Shown: piece after piece, positions 33,961 through 43,039 of the stretch
Layout: the number at the start of each line of letters is the position of its first letter
Position numbering within the stretch: the stretch's first letter is position 1
Source of the DNA: an uncultured Bryobacteraceae bacterium
GTDB taxonomy: Bacteria; Acidobacteriota; Terriglobia; Bryobacterales; Bryobacteraceae
Assembly (NCBI GenBank): GCA_938003835.1
Contig: CALKXJ010000001.1
Span: 1 to 64,000, forward strand
Length of the DNA: 64,000 bases
Direction: 5' to 3'
Program-made: the position numbers and the translations under genes
Notes under the pieces: generated by a model
The model's input: the letters and a program-made list of their open reading frames with translations, nothing else
Told to the model about the DNA's origin: nothing
Database searches by the model: none

Positions 33961-34215
33961 CTAGCCCTGACTCTGCTGTTGCTGCTGCTTGCGATACTCC
34001 GCCCAGCGCCGCTTCTGCGCGGCGGCAATCCTCTTCCGGGCGGCTTCGCTTAGGGGCCGTCTTCCGCGACGGGGGCTCGGCGCGGCTCCCCCCCGGCTGA
34101 GCCTCGCCTTGACCTGGGCGATCTGCTCTTCGATCTTCTGGCGCTGCAACTCCAGACCGGCCAGCGCCGCTTCGAGAAGAGCGGTGTCATCGAGTTTTCG
34201 AGAAGTTCTCGGCAT
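33961..34215 (-). CDS. Small coiled-coil basic protein of unknown function
   Basis: The 84-residue protein starts at ATG 34215 after GGGAG. Residues 10-45 form a coiled coil (LLEAALAGLELQRQKIEEQI). A basic linker (about 50-58) and a C-terminal motif LSEAARKRIAAAQKRRWAEY follow; this motif occurs in many small bacterial proteins and resembles NUMOD-like DNA-binding modules. A glutamine run (QQQQQ) ends the protein. DNA or RNA binding is a guess. It is a lone gene between nikO and dtd. Confidence 0.65.
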   Translation of the reverse strand: MPRTSRKLDDTALLEAALAGLELQRQKIEEQIAQVKARLSRGGAAPSPRRGRRPLSEAARKRIAAAQKRRWAEYRKQQQQQSQG

Positions 34216-34345
34216 GTAGTCTCCCAATGTGGGTCACCTGAAAACGGTGACTTAAGCTAGAGTATCTTACATCGGCGTTGCAAAACACAAGTCTCGGGCG
34301 GCGAAAAAGTCGAGCTTCCGCCGGCCGGCGGGGTGCCACGGGCGC

Positions 34346-34795
34346 TCAAAACAACTTTCGGGAATCGAACAGCAGCGTAACCGGGCCGTCGTTGACCAGC
34401 TCGACAGCCATCATGGCCTGGAACTCTCCCGTCTCGACCGTGATTCCCCGCCGGCGGGCCTGCTCGACAAAGTATTCGTAGAGGGCGCGGGCTTTCTCCG
34501 GCTCGGCCGCCTGGTCGAAACTGGGCCGCCGGCCTTTGCGGCAATCTCCGTATAAGGTGAACTGGGAAACCACCAGCAGGCTGCCGCCGGCCTGGAACAC
34601 GTCAAGGTTCATTTTTCCCTGTTCGTCCCGGAAGATCCGCAGTCCAAGGGTTTTTTCGACCAAGTAGTCGGCATCGGCGGTGGTATCGTCCTTGCCTACT
34701 CCGACTAAGACGAGCAAGCCCGGACCGATCCGCCCCACCACGGCGCCGCCGACCGTGACGGCTGCTCGCGAGACGCGCTGGATGACCGCCCTCAT
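34346..34795 (-). CDS. dtd: D-aminoacyl-tRNA deacylase
   Basis: The 149-residue protein begins [17 protein letters not shown] and carries the two active-site motifs SQFTLYGD (about 77-84) and [10 protein letters not shown] near the C-terminus. It hydrolyses D-aminoacyl-tRNAs and Gly-tRNA-Ala, a translation proofreading step. Length and motifs match the DTD1 family; the usual NxGPVT is present as NDGPVT. Divergent from the GHMP kinase with a 34-base gap. Confidence 0.95.
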   Translation of the reverse strand: MRAVIQRVSRAAVTVGGAVVGRIGPGLLVLVGVGKDDTTADADYLVEKTLGLRIFRDEQGKMNLDVFQAGGSLLVVSQFTLYGDCRKGRRPSFDQAAEPEKARALYEYFVEQARRRGITVETGEFQAMMAVELVNDGPVTLLFDSRKLF

Positions 34796-34829
34796 GTGCT
34801 ATAACTGTGCCAGAATCATCCTGCTCGCC

Positions 34830-35855
34830 ATGATCGAAACTTACGCCTACGCCCGGGCCGGCCTGCTCGGCAACCCGAGCGACGGTTACTACGGCAAGAC
34901 GATCGCGCTCATCGTGCGCAACTTCCGCGCAAGAGTCCTACTGTATCCCAGCGCGCGCCTGGAGATCAAACCCTCGAAGGCGGACATGCCGATCTTTGAA
35001 AGCCTGCGGGACCTTTACGAGACGACGCGCTGGCGAGGCTACTACGGCGGCATCCGCATCATCCAGGCGTTGATCGTGCGCTTCCTGCGTTACTGCGAGG
35101 ACAAGGGGATTCCGTTAGAGAACCGGAACTTCACCATCGAGTACGAGAGCACGATCCCGCTGCGGCTGGGCATGGGCGGCTCGAGCGCGATCATCACCGC
35201 GGCCTTGCGGGCCCTCTGTCAATACTTCCAGGTCGAAATTCCGCTGCCGATTCAGGCGAAGCTGATCCTGGAGACGGAAACCGAAGAGCTGGGCGTGCCG
35301 GCGGGACCGCAGGATCGCGTGATCCAGGTCTATGAGGGCCTGGTCTACATGGACTTCGACCGCGAGCTGATGAAAAGCCGGGGCTACGGCCGCTACGAGC
35401 GCCTGGATCCGTCGCTGCTGCCCAACTTGTACCTGGCCTATCGGACTAGCCTGAGCGAGGGAACCGAGGTGTTCCACAACAACGTGCGGCAGCGCTGGCT
35501 GGCGGGCGATCCGGAGGTGGTCGAGGCGATGCGGACCTGGGCCGGCTACGCCGAGCAGGGGCGGCGGGCGCTGCTCGAGCGGGATCGAGAGACGCTCAAG
35601 CGTCTGATCGACGCCAACTTCGACCTCCGGGCGAGGATCTACGAGCTCAGCAAGGGCAACCTGGAGATGGTCGCCGCGGCGCGCAGCGTCGGCGCCACGG
35701 CGAACTTCGCCGGCTCCGGCGGCGCCATCGTGGGCACCTACGAGGATGAGGCGATGTACACGCGTCTGGTCGAGGTCATGAAGCCCCTCCAGGTCGCCGT
35801 GGTCAAGCCGGAGGTGGTTCCCCGGCGCTTGGCCTCCGGGGGCGGCGCTGCGTGA
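34830..35855 (+). CDS. GHMP-family sugar kinase
   Basis: The 341-residue protein contains the GHMP ATP-binding motif PLRLGMGGSSAIITAAL (about 113-129) and, near the C-terminus, ANFAGSGGAIVGTY, the third GHMP motif. The N-terminal RAGLLGNPSDGYYGKTIAL is like the substrate-side motif of glucuronokinase- or galactokinase-like members. It probably phosphorylates a sugar at C1 but the substrate is not clear. ATG at 34830 is used; an upstream extension overlaps dtd on the other strand. TATAAC at 34800-34805 is a possible -10 box. It precedes glgP by 64 bases, which could place its product in glucan metabolism. Confidence 0.8.
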   Translation: MIETYAYARAGLLGNPSDGYYGKTIALIVRNFRARVLLYPSARLEIKPSKADMPIFESLRDLYETTRWRGYYGGIRIIQALIVRFLRYCEDKGIPLENRNFTIEYESTIPLRLGMGGSSAIITAALRALCQYFQVEIPLPIQAKLILETETEELGVPAGPQDRVIQVYEGLVYMDFDRELMKSRGYGRYERLDPSLLPNLYLAYRTSLSEGTEVFHNNVRQRWLAGDPEVVEAMRTWAGYAEQGRRALLERDRETLKRLIDANFDLRARIYELSKGNLEMVAAARSVGATANFAGSGGAIVGTYEDEAMYTRLVEVMKPLQVAVVKPEVVPRRLASGGGAA

Positions 35856-35919
35856 TATGCTTCAGTTTGCCCTAAGGCGAACCCCGGAGCTCTGTCGATA
35901 GGACGCAGGGAAGAAGACG

Positions 35920-38505
35920 ATGAGACCGATCGGCACTTTTGTGGTCCGGCCCAAGCTGCCGCCGGCGCTCGAGCGGCTGCGCGAGCTGGCGGTGAATCTG
36001 CGCTGGTGCTGGAATCACGACACCCTTCAACTGTTTCGCCGGCTGGATAGCGACCTCTGGGAGGCCTCGGGCCATAATCCCATCCGCATGCTGGGCATGA
36101 TCAGCCAGGAGCGGCTGGAGGCGGCCGCCGCCGACGAGGCCTTCCTGGCAAACCTGGACCGCGTGGCGGCGCAGGAGCGCGAATACCTCGCCGCCGGCAC
36201 GAACTGGTTCAAGCGCAATTTCCCGCGGGCAGGACGGCCGCTGGTCGCCTACTTTTCGGCGGAGTTCGGCCTGACCGAGTCGCTATCGATCTTCGCCGGC
36301 GGCCTGGGGATCCTCGCCGGCGATCATCTCAAGTCGGCCAGCGACCTGGGAGTCCCGATCGTCGGTGTCGGTCTGCTGTATCAGCAAGGCTATTTCCGGC
36401 AGCAGCTCAACTCCGCCGGCTGGCAGCAAGAGATTTATGAGGACAACGACTTTGCGACGCTGCCGCTCGCGGTCGAACGGCAGCCGGACGGCAGCCCGCT
36501 GCTGGTCGCCGTCAGTTTCCCCGGCCGCGAGGTCTATGCGCAGGTCTGGCGGGCGCAGGTCGGACGCGTGCCGCTGTACCTGCTGGACACCAACATCGGC
36601 GCCAACGCCGATCCGAGTGACCGGGACGTGACCGACCAGCTCTACGGCGGCGACACGGAGATGCGCCTGAAGCAAGAGATGGTGCTCGGTATCGGCGGCT
36701 ATCGGGCGCTCGAGGCGCTGGGGCTGGAGCCCACCGTCTACCACATGAATGAAGGCCATTCGGCCTTTCTGGCGCTCGAACACATCCGGCGGCTGATGGC
36801 GCGTTCCGGGCTTTCGTTTGCCGAAGCCCGCGTGCTGGCCGAGGTCAGCCTGGTCTTCACCACCCACACGCCGGTGCCGGCCGGCCACGACTATTTTTCG
36901 CCGGAGCTGATGAGGCAGTACTTCCACGATTACGCCGAGCAGTTGGGCATCTCCTGGACGGAGTTCCTCCGGCTCGGCCACAGCCGCCCCGCCCATGCGC
37001 ACGAGCCATTTTGCATGACCGCGTTGGCGCTGCGCCTGTCAGCCTCCTCCAACGCCGTCAGCCGCCTGCACGGCGCGACGACGCGAAAAATGTGGCAGTC
37101 GATGTGGCCGGGCATCCCGACAGCGGAGATCCCGATCGGCCATGTGACCAACGGCGTGCACTTTCAAAGCTGGATCTCACACGACATGGATCAGCTCTAC
37201 GAGCGCTATCTCGGGCCGCGCTGGCGCGAGGAGCCGGGCGATCAGAAGCTGTGGCGGAAGGCGCTTTCCATCCCGGACGAGGAGCTATGGCGGACGCACG
37301 AGCGCCGCCGGGAGCGCCTGGTGGCCTTTGCCCGCCAGCGGCTGCTCGCCCAACTCAAGCGCCGGGGAGTGCCCGAGGCGGAGATCGAAGCGGCGCGCGA
37401 TGTGCTCGACTCCCGCGCCCTGACCATCGGCTTCGCACGGCGCTTTGCGACCTACAAGCGGGCGACGCTGTTTTTGAAAGACCCGGCGCGCCTGGCGGCG
37501 ATTCTGAACAATCCGCAGCGGCCGGTGCAGATTATCTTCGCGGGCAAGGCTCACCCCCGGGACAAGGAGGGCAAGGAGCTCATTCACGAGATCGCCAGTC
37601 TCATCCGCCAGCCCGAGTTCCGCCAGCGCGTCGTCTTCATCGAGAACTACGACATGGAGGTGGCGCGGTATCTGGTGCAAGGTTCCGACGTTTGGCTGAA
37701 CACGCCGCGCCGGCCGAATGAGGCCTGCGGCACCAGTGGGATGAAGGCGGCCGCCAATGGGGTGCTCAACTTGAGCACGCTCGACGGCTGGTGGGACGAG
37801 GCCTGGGCCGACGCCGGCGAGGAGGGGCCCTTCATCGGTTGGGCGATCGGGCGGGGGGAGACCTACGAAAGCGACCAGCAGCAGGATGCGGCCGAAGCGG
37901 AGGCCCTCTATGAGGTACTGGAACGGGACGTGATCCCCACCTTTTATGAGCGCAACCCGCAAGGACTGCCCAAGCGCTGGATTGCGCGCATGAAGTCGGC
38001 CATCGCCAATCTCTGTCACATCTATAACTCGCACCGGATGGTGCGCCAGTACACGGAAAGCTTCTACCTGGTGGCGCACGCCAAGCGGGCCCTGATGGCC
38101 GCCGAAGGCGCGGCGCGTGCCCGGTCGCAGGCGGCCTGGCGGGAGCGCATTCAGGCCTTTTGGCCTGAAGTGCGCATCGAGGAAGTCACCGCCGATCTTC
38201 CCGAGCGCTTCGAAGTGGGTGAGCAGCTCCGCGTGCGCGCGCGGATCTTTCTCGGATCCCTTTCGCCCGAAGAGGTCGTCGTCGAGCTTTACTGCGGCCG
38301 CGTCGACGCCGAGGGCCGCTTCGTCGAACCGGTCACCGTGCCCATGCGGGCCGGGAACCGGGAGGGCGAGTTCTGGCTCTATGAGGGCTGCTACGGGCCT
38401 TGCGCCACCAGCGGCCTGCTCGGCTATACGGTCCGCGTGCTTCCCAACCACCCGGACCTCACCAGCGCCTTTCTGCCCGGCTACGTCACTTGGGCCGCGC
38501 CGTAG
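35920..38505 (+). CDS. glgP: Alpha-glucan (glycogen) phosphorylase
   Basis: The 861-residue protein is of the DUF3417/GT35 type found in many bacteria and archaea. The N-terminal domain (LRELAVNLRWCWNHDT) precedes the phosphorylase core with FSAEFGLTESLSIFAGGLG, HMNEGHSAFL and the pyridoxal-phosphate lysine region EACGTSGMKAAANGVLN with GGWWDEA-like context (LDGWWDEAW). It releases glucose-1-phosphate from alpha-1,4-glucan. A C-terminal extension of about 120 residues (from 725) forms a small beta domain. Start ATG 35920 follows a GGGAAG sequence. Malto-oligosaccharide handling fits malQ and glgB elsewhere in the window. Confidence 0.92.
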   Translation: MRPIGTFVVRPKLPPALERLRELAVNLRWCWNHDTLQLFRRLDSDLWEASGHNPIRMLGMISQERLEAAAADEAFLANLDRVAAQEREYLAAGTNWFKRNFPRAGRPLVAYFSAEFGLTESLSIFAGGLGILAGDHLKSASDLGVPIVGVGLLYQQGYFRQQLNSAGWQQEIYEDNDFATLPLAVERQPDGSPLLVAVSFPGREVYAQVWRAQVGRVPLYLLDTNIGANADPSDRDVTDQLYGGDTEMRLKQEMVLGIGGYRALEALGLEPTVYHMNEGHSAFLALEHIRRLMARSGLSFAEARVLAEVSLVFTTHTPVPAGHDYFSPELMRQYFHDYAEQLGISWTEFLRLGHSRPAHAHEPFCMTALALRLSASSNAVSRLHGATTRKMWQSMWPGIPTAEIPIGHVTNGVHFQSWISHDMDQLYERYLGPRWREEPGDQKLWRKALSIPDEELWRTHERRRERLVAFARQRLLAQLKRRGVPEAEIEAARDVLDSRALTIGFARRFATYKRATLFLKDPARLAAILNNPQRPVQIIFAGKAHPRDKEGKELIHEIASLIRQPEFRQRVVFIENYDMEVARYLVQGSDVWLNTPRRPNEACGTSGMKAAANGVLNLSTLDGWWDEAWADAGEEGPFIGWAIGRGETYESDQQQDAAEAEALYEVLERDVIPTFYERNPQGLPKRWIARMKSAIANLCHIYNSHRMVRQYTESFYLVAHAKRALMAAEGAARARSQAAWRERIQAFWPEVRIEEVTADLPERFEVGEQLRVRARIFLGSLSPEEVVVELYCGRVDAEGRFVEPVTVPMRAGNREGEFWLYEGCYGPCATSGLLGYTVRVLPNHPDLTSAFLPGYVTWAAP

Positions 38506-38514
38506 GCGCCGTGC

Positions 38515-39942
38515 TCAGCCCTCCTCGACCAGCTGGAAGCCGAGCAGGCGGGTCACATGGGTGATGGCCAGCCGGTGATCGCCGTAGACGGTGACGCGGT
38601 GCCAACCGAAATCCCAATGCTCCATCAGCCTGCGGGCATCGCGCACCTCGGCGGCGAGCTTGGTGCGGCAGGCGCGGTCCTCGTCGATGTTGTCGACCGC
38701 ACGCCCCTGGTGGAGCACGACGATCTTTCGGGAGGGCACCAGCCTCAGCGTTGTCGTCATCTCCCCGAGCGGCATCAGCGAGCGGATGGCCGCGCCCTTG
38801 CGATCCTCCGAGTGGTCGCGGATGTGGTAAGGGTTTCGCGGACCGGCGGGTCCATGCACTTTGCTCGGCGCCACACAGTGAGCATAGATGACCTGGTTTT
38901 TCGAGGTATCGATAACCGGATCGGAGATATAACCCGGCCGGCCCACCAGATAGCTCATCAGGAGCATCGTGGCGGCCGAGTCCAGATCTGCCTCGCAGGC
39001 CCCGACCAGGCCGTCGTCGTTGAGCTGGAAGAAGCCGAGGCAGGGGTAGGCGCCGAGCTTGCCGCCGTAAAAGAGATGGAGGCAGTCCACGGCGATGGCC
39101 TGGGCCCGGTGTTGTTCGAGCAGCCCGCGCATGGCAAGGTACATGGCGCCGGAGCGGGTGATCTCTTCCCGCGAAGGCTCGACGACCCGGTCGGCCTCGC
39201 TGATCCACTGCGACGCCCAGCGGCCGGCCTGCTCACGGCCGGCCTTCTCGTAAGCCGCATTGAGCTCGGCGGCCGAGACGGGGCGGACAGTGAGACCGAG
39301 GGTTTCTCGGAACAGCACGACCGCACGAGCCACGTCGCGCTCGGTGACGTCGAGCAGGAGCGAGCTCCGCAACTTCTTGATCGCTTCGAGGCTCTTTACT
39401 GCCTCGACGACGTCCTCGAACCGCGACGATGAGACGCCGGTCACCGGCATGCCCTTGGCCAGCGCTCTCGGATAGAGGCCGAGAAAGCGGCCGGTGCCGC
39501 CGTACAGATCGTCCACCAGGATCGCCGGGCGTCCGGAGTAGGCAAAAACATCCGGGGCGTCCGAGGGAATGCCGAAAAGATAGACCAGAAAGCCATCGAC
39601 AGCCGGATGTGACTCGAGCAAGGCCTGGGCTTCGGCGGCCGTCTTGGCGGTGGCCACGGCAAAGTCCACCTCCGGGCAGGCGGCGCGCAGCCGGGCGGTG
39701 GTCTGGGATTTGCGAGTCTCGTAATCGTAGCCCTGATAGGGCCAGCCCTGGATCTTCGGATCCGGATGAGTGTAGACGAGCAGCAGCTTCGTCTTGACCT
39801 TCGGCAGAAGCGCCTCGGCGTAGTCCGGCAGGGCAGCGGCGAAGGCGCCCGCAGAGCCGCCTGCGCCGGCGGCCGCCCCAGCCGTCCCGGCCAGGAACTG
39901 GCGGCGCGTGGCGGAGGAAGGGAGCACAGGGAGACGCGACAT
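38515..39942 (-). CDS. Tat-exported sugar-isomerase-fold protein
   Basis: The 475-residue protein starts at ATG 39942; a longer frame from 39981 lacks a signal context. It has a twin-arginine signal (ATRRQFLAGTAGAAAG). The fold is of the L-fucose/arabinose isomerase class: an N-terminal alpha/beta domain (DGFLVYLFGIPSDAPDVF) and a C-terminal domain with ACEADL, ISDPVID and AHCVAPSKVHGP, giving a Glu/Asp/His set as in fucose isomerase metal sites. It is distantly related to the 25464-26969 product, with the same AHC-x-AP motif. Function unknown; probable periplasmic sugar isomerase or binding protein. Its gene is convergent with glgP (9-base gap). Confidence 0.75.
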   Translation of the reverse strand: MSRLPVLPSSATRRQFLAGTAGAAAGAGGSAGAFAAALPDYAEALLPKVKTKLLLVYTHPDPKIQGWPYQGYDYETRKSQTTARLRAACPEVDFAVATAKTAAEAQALLESHPAVDGFLVYLFGIPSDAPDVFAYSGRPAILVDDLYGGTGRFLGLYPRALAKGMPVTGVSSSRFEDVVEAVKSLEAIKKLRSSLLLDVTERDVARAVVLFRETLGLTVRPVSAAELNAAYEKAGREQAGRWASQWISEADRVVEPSREEITRSGAMYLAMRGLLEQHRAQAIAVDCLHLFYGGKLGAYPCLGFFQLNDDGLVGACEADLDSAATMLLMSYLVGRPGYISDPVIDTSKNQVIYAHCVAPSKVHGPAGPRNPYHIRDHSEDRKGAAIRSLMPLGEMTTTLRLVPSRKIVVLHQGRAVDNIDEDRACRTKLAAEVRDARRLMEHWDFGWHRVTVYGDHRLAITHVTRLLGFQLVEEG

Positions 39943-40037
39943 AGGAGAATCGTACCTCAAGATCCATAATAGGGGCGGCACGGTGTCTTTGGGCGCGAAA
40001 AGGCCGCCTGATTAGCGAAATTTATGCCCAGGATTGC

Positions 40038-40043
40038 TACAAT
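40038..40043 (+). promoter_or_regulatory. Possible -10 box for the LysR gene
   Basis: TACAAT lies 11 bases before the GTG start at 40055, with no ribosome-binding site between. If functional, the transcript would start within a few bases of the start codon. Confidence 0.4.
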
Positions 40044-40054
40044 AAGGCCGGATT

Positions 40055-40951
40055 GTGGACTACGCGGCCCTGAAGGTCTTCCTTACCGTCGCCGGCCAGC
40101 GCAGCTTCTCGCGCGCGGCGGAGAAACTGCGCCGCACGCAGCCGGCCGTTTCTCTCGCCGTCCAGCGCCTGGAGCGCGAGCTCGGCGAGAAGCTGATCGA
40201 CCGCTCGGCCAAGGACCTGCTGCTCACCGACGCCGGCCGGATCGTGCTCGACTACGCGCGGCGCTTCGAGAATCTCGAGCGCGAACTCGCCAACGCGCTG
40301 GCTGAGCTGCGCGACAACTCGGCCGGCCAGCTCACCATCGGCGCCAACGAATCGACCACGCTCTATCTGTTGCAGCACATCGTGCGCTACCGGCGCCTCT
40401 ATCCCCGGGTCAAGGTGGAGGTCCGGCGGAGCCTCTCGAGCCGCATCCCGGCGCAGTTGCTGGATGGAGACCTGGAGCTCGGCGTGATCAGCTACGACCC
40501 GCAGAGCGACGGGCTGGTCTCCCGGGTGATCTACACCGACCGTCTGGCTTTCGTCGTCTCGCCCGAGCACCGCCTGGCGGGCCGCAAGACGGTTTCCATC
40601 AGCGAACTCGGCATGGAGACCTTCATTGCGCACAACGTCGTCAGTCCGTACCGGGAGATCGTTCTGCGCGCCTTCGAGCGGCACAAGGTGAGGCTCAACA
40701 TGGACGTCGAGATGCCCACCGTGGAGACGATCCGCAAGATGGTGCAGCGCAACGAAGGGGTCGCCTTCCTGCCGCGCATGTGCGTCGAGCAGGAGATCGA
40801 GCAGGGGATCTTGTGCGAAGTCAAGGTCGAGGAGCTGAGCGTGGAGCGCAAGATCCGCCTGGTCTACCCGGCGCGGCGGGTCCTGAGCCACGCCGCGCGC
40901 GCCTTCCTCGAGCTGGTGCCGGGCGAAGGCTCACCGCCGCGGCAGGGCTGA
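40055..40951 (+). CDS. LysR-family transcriptional regulator
   Basis: The 298-residue protein has an N-terminal winged helix-turn-helix (LKVFLTVAGQRSFSRAAEKL, TQPAVSLAVQRLERELGEKL) and a C-terminal periplasmic-binding-like effector domain from about residue 90 (LTIGANESTTLYLLQHIVRY). Start is GTG at 40055, giving VDYAALKVFL as is usual for the family. It is followed by the nucleoside hydrolase gene on the same strand after 36 bases. It could control that gene or the divergent isomerase-fold gene at 38515-39942. The effector is unknown. Confidence 0.92.
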   Translation: MDYAALKVFLTVAGQRSFSRAAEKLRRTQPAVSLAVQRLERELGEKLIDRSAKDLLLTDAGRIVLDYARRFENLERELANALAELRDNSAGQLTIGANESTTLYLLQHIVRYRRLYPRVKVEVRRSLSSRIPAQLLDGDLELGVISYDPQSDGLVSRVIYTDRLAFVVSPEHRLAGRKTVSISELGMETFIAHNVVSPYREIVLRAFERHKVRLNMDVEMPTVETIRKMVQRNEGVAFLPRMCVEQEIEQGILCEVKVEELSVERKIRLVYPARRVLSHAARAFLELVPGEGSPPRQG

Positions 40952-40987
40952 GCCGGGTTGCGGCGGCATACCCGTAGTGATAAGTTG

Positions 40988-41977
40988 ATGCTCGCTATGG
41001 CCAGAGATGGACTTTCGCGCCGGCGCCTGCTCAGCTTGCCGGCTCTGGCGGTGGCGGCTTCCGGCAGGGCGGCGCGCACGCAAGAGGCGGGCGCTTCCTC
41101 GAACAGCGTCCGCGTGGTTCTCGACACGGACACCTACAACGAAATCGACGACCAGTTCGCGGTCGCCTACGCGCTGCTTTCGCGCGAGGCGATGACGGTG
41201 GAGGCCATCTATGCCGCGCCTTTCCTCAATGCCCGGTCCAAGAGCGCCGGCGACGGCATGGAGAAAAGCTACGCCGAGATTCTGCGGGTGCTCGAGGCGC
41301 TAGGCGAGAGCCGGCGGGACTTCGTCTATCGGGGCTCGAAGAGCTTTCTGCCCGGTGCGGGCCGCCCGGTCGATAGCCCCGCGGCGCGGGATCTCATTCG
41401 GCGCGCCATGGCGCCGAGCGAGGAGAGGCTGCACGTGGTGGCGGTGGGGGCGCCGACCAACGTCGCTTCGGCCGTGCTGATGGAACCGCGCCTGAAGGAG
41501 CGGATCACCGTGGTCTGGCTGGGCGGCCAGCCTTACGATTCGCCGAGCGCGCGCGAGTTCAACCTCCAGCAGGACCCGCACGCCTCGCGCGTGATGTTCG
41601 ACACCGGCATCCGGCTGGTGAACATTCCCACGCGCACGGTCTCGGACGCGCTCGCCATCACGACGCCGGAGCTCGAGCGGGCCATCCGGGGCAAGTCCAG
41701 GATCGGCGATTATCTCTACGAGATCTTCGTCGAATACGAGCGCCAGCACCACAAGGACCCGTCGAAGCCCTGGTCGAAGGTCATCTGGGACATTGCGGCG
41801 GTGGCCTGGATTGTCAATCCGGAGTGGGTGCCCACGACCATGGTGCCGAGCCCGATCCTCACTGCGGAACTCACCTGGCGGCGGGCGCCGGACCGGCACG
41901 GCGTGCGCGTGGCCACGCGCGTGGATCGCGATGCCGTCTTCGCCGACCTGTTCGCCAAACTCACCCGGGCGGGCTGA
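40988..41977 (+). CDS. Tat-exported inosine/uridine-preferring nucleoside hydrolase-like protein
   Basis: The 329-residue protein has a Tat-type signal (LSRRRLLSLPALAVAAS) and the nucleoside hydrolase calcium-binding signature near residue 50 (VVLDTDTYNEIDDQFAVAYA), a variant of DTDPGxDD with an insertion. Further on, AVGAPTNVASAVLM and VVWLGGQ match the family. Nucleoside hydrolases release ribose from nucleosides; export suggests nucleoside scavenging in the periplasm. ATG at 40988 is preferred over a TTG at 40958; a second ATG at 40997 is also possible. No strong ribosome-binding site is seen. Confidence 0.82.
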   Translation: MLAMARDGLSRRRLLSLPALAVAASGRAARTQEAGASSNSVRVVLDTDTYNEIDDQFAVAYALLSREAMTVEAIYAAPFLNARSKSAGDGMEKSYAEILRVLEALGESRRDFVYRGSKSFLPGAGRPVDSPAARDLIRRAMAPSEERLHVVAVGAPTNVASAVLMEPRLKERITVVWLGGQPYDSPSAREFNLQQDPHASRVMFDTGIRLVNIPTRTVSDALAITTPELERAIRGKSRIGDYLYEIFVEYERQHHKDPSKPWSKVIWDIAAVAWIVNPEWVPTTMVPSPILTAELTWRRAPDRHGVRVATRVDRDAVFADLFAKLTRAG

Positions 41978-42022
41978 GGGCGACTTCGCCCGTGAAGAAA
42001 CACGCGTGCCACAATTGAATTG

Positions 42023-43039
42023 ATGCGCGGTGTCGTCGAGGTGGAGGAACTCGTCAAAGAGTTCCGCACCTTCGAGCGGCGTGAAGGGCTCTTCGGCGCC
42101 ATCCGCGATCTGTTTTCCCGGCAATACCGCAACCGGAGAGCGGTGGACCGGATCTCGTTTCGGATCGGGCGCGGCGAGATGGTCGGCTATATCGGGCCGA
42201 ACGGCGCGGGCAAGTCCACTACCATCAAGATGCTCACCGGGATCCTGGTACCGACCTCGGGCCGGATCCTCGCCAACGGCTTTGTTCCCTGGCGGGAGCG
42301 CACGCGCTACACGCAGACGATCGGCGTGGTCTTCGGCCAGCGGACGCAGCTTTGGTGGGACATCGCCGTGGTGGAGTCCTTCCAGTTGCTCAAGAAGATC
42401 TACGAGGTCTCCGAGAGCGACTACCGGGCGCGGATGAAGCATTTCGACGAGATTCTCGAGCTCGGCCGCTACCTGCACACGCCGGTGCGCAAACTGAGCC
42501 TGGGCGAGCGCATGCGGTGCGACGTGGCGGCGGCGCTGTTGCACAACCCGCCGCTGGTGTTTCTGGACGAGCCCACGATCGGCCTCGACATCGTGGCCAA
42601 GGAGCACATCCGGGAGTTCCTGCGCGAGGTCAACCGCAACTACGGCACCACGATGCTGCTGACGACGCACGACCTGTCGGACATCGAGGAGCTGTGCGCG
42701 CGGCTGATGATCCTCGACCACGGCCGGCTCCTGTTCGACGGCGGGCTGGCCGATCTCAAGAACCGCTTCTGGCGCGAGGCGGCGGTGCGGCTGTACCTGA
42801 AGGACCGGGAGCAAGGGCAGCGACTCAGCCAGCTCAACCTCCACGGCATCGGCTGCGAGAAGCTCGAGGAGCTCGTCTGGCGGCTGCACTTCGCCCGCGA
42901 GGAATGGACGGCGGCCGAAGTGATCCGCCGCGTGGTCAACGCGGTCGAGGTGCGCGACATCGCCATCGAGGAGCAGTCGATCGAAGAGGTGGTCAAGCGG
43001 ATCTACCTGGGCGAAGTCCTTGAGGAGTCCAGGCGTTGA
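42023..43039 (+). CDS. ABC-2 type exporter, ATP-binding protein
   Basis: The 338-residue ATPase has Walker A (GPNGAGKSTTIKMLTGIL), signature LSLGERMRCDVAAALL, Walker B (LVFLDEPTIGLD) and the H-loop (TTHD). A C-terminal extension of about 100 residues follows, as in exporters that pair with the ABC2_membrane_6 permease family. Start is ATG 42023; a TTG lies just before it. It overlaps the first permease gene by 4 bases, so the three genes form an operon. Such systems export drugs, dyes or lipids; the cargo is unknown. Confidence 0.9.
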   Translation: MRGVVEVEELVKEFRTFERREGLFGAIRDLFSRQYRNRRAVDRISFRIGRGEMVGYIGPNGAGKSTTIKMLTGILVPTSGRILANGFVPWRERTRYTQTIGVVFGQRTQLWWDIAVVESFQLLKKIYEVSESDYRARMKHFDEILELGRYLHTPVRKLSLGERMRCDVAAALLHNPPLVFLDEPTIGLDIVAKEHIREFLREVNRNYGTTMLLTTHDLSDIEELCARLMILDHGRLLFDGGLADLKNRFWREAAVRLYLKDREQGQRLSQLNLHGIGCEKLEELVWRLHFAREEWTAAEVIRRVVNAVEVRDIAIEEQSIEEVVKRIYLGEVLEESRR

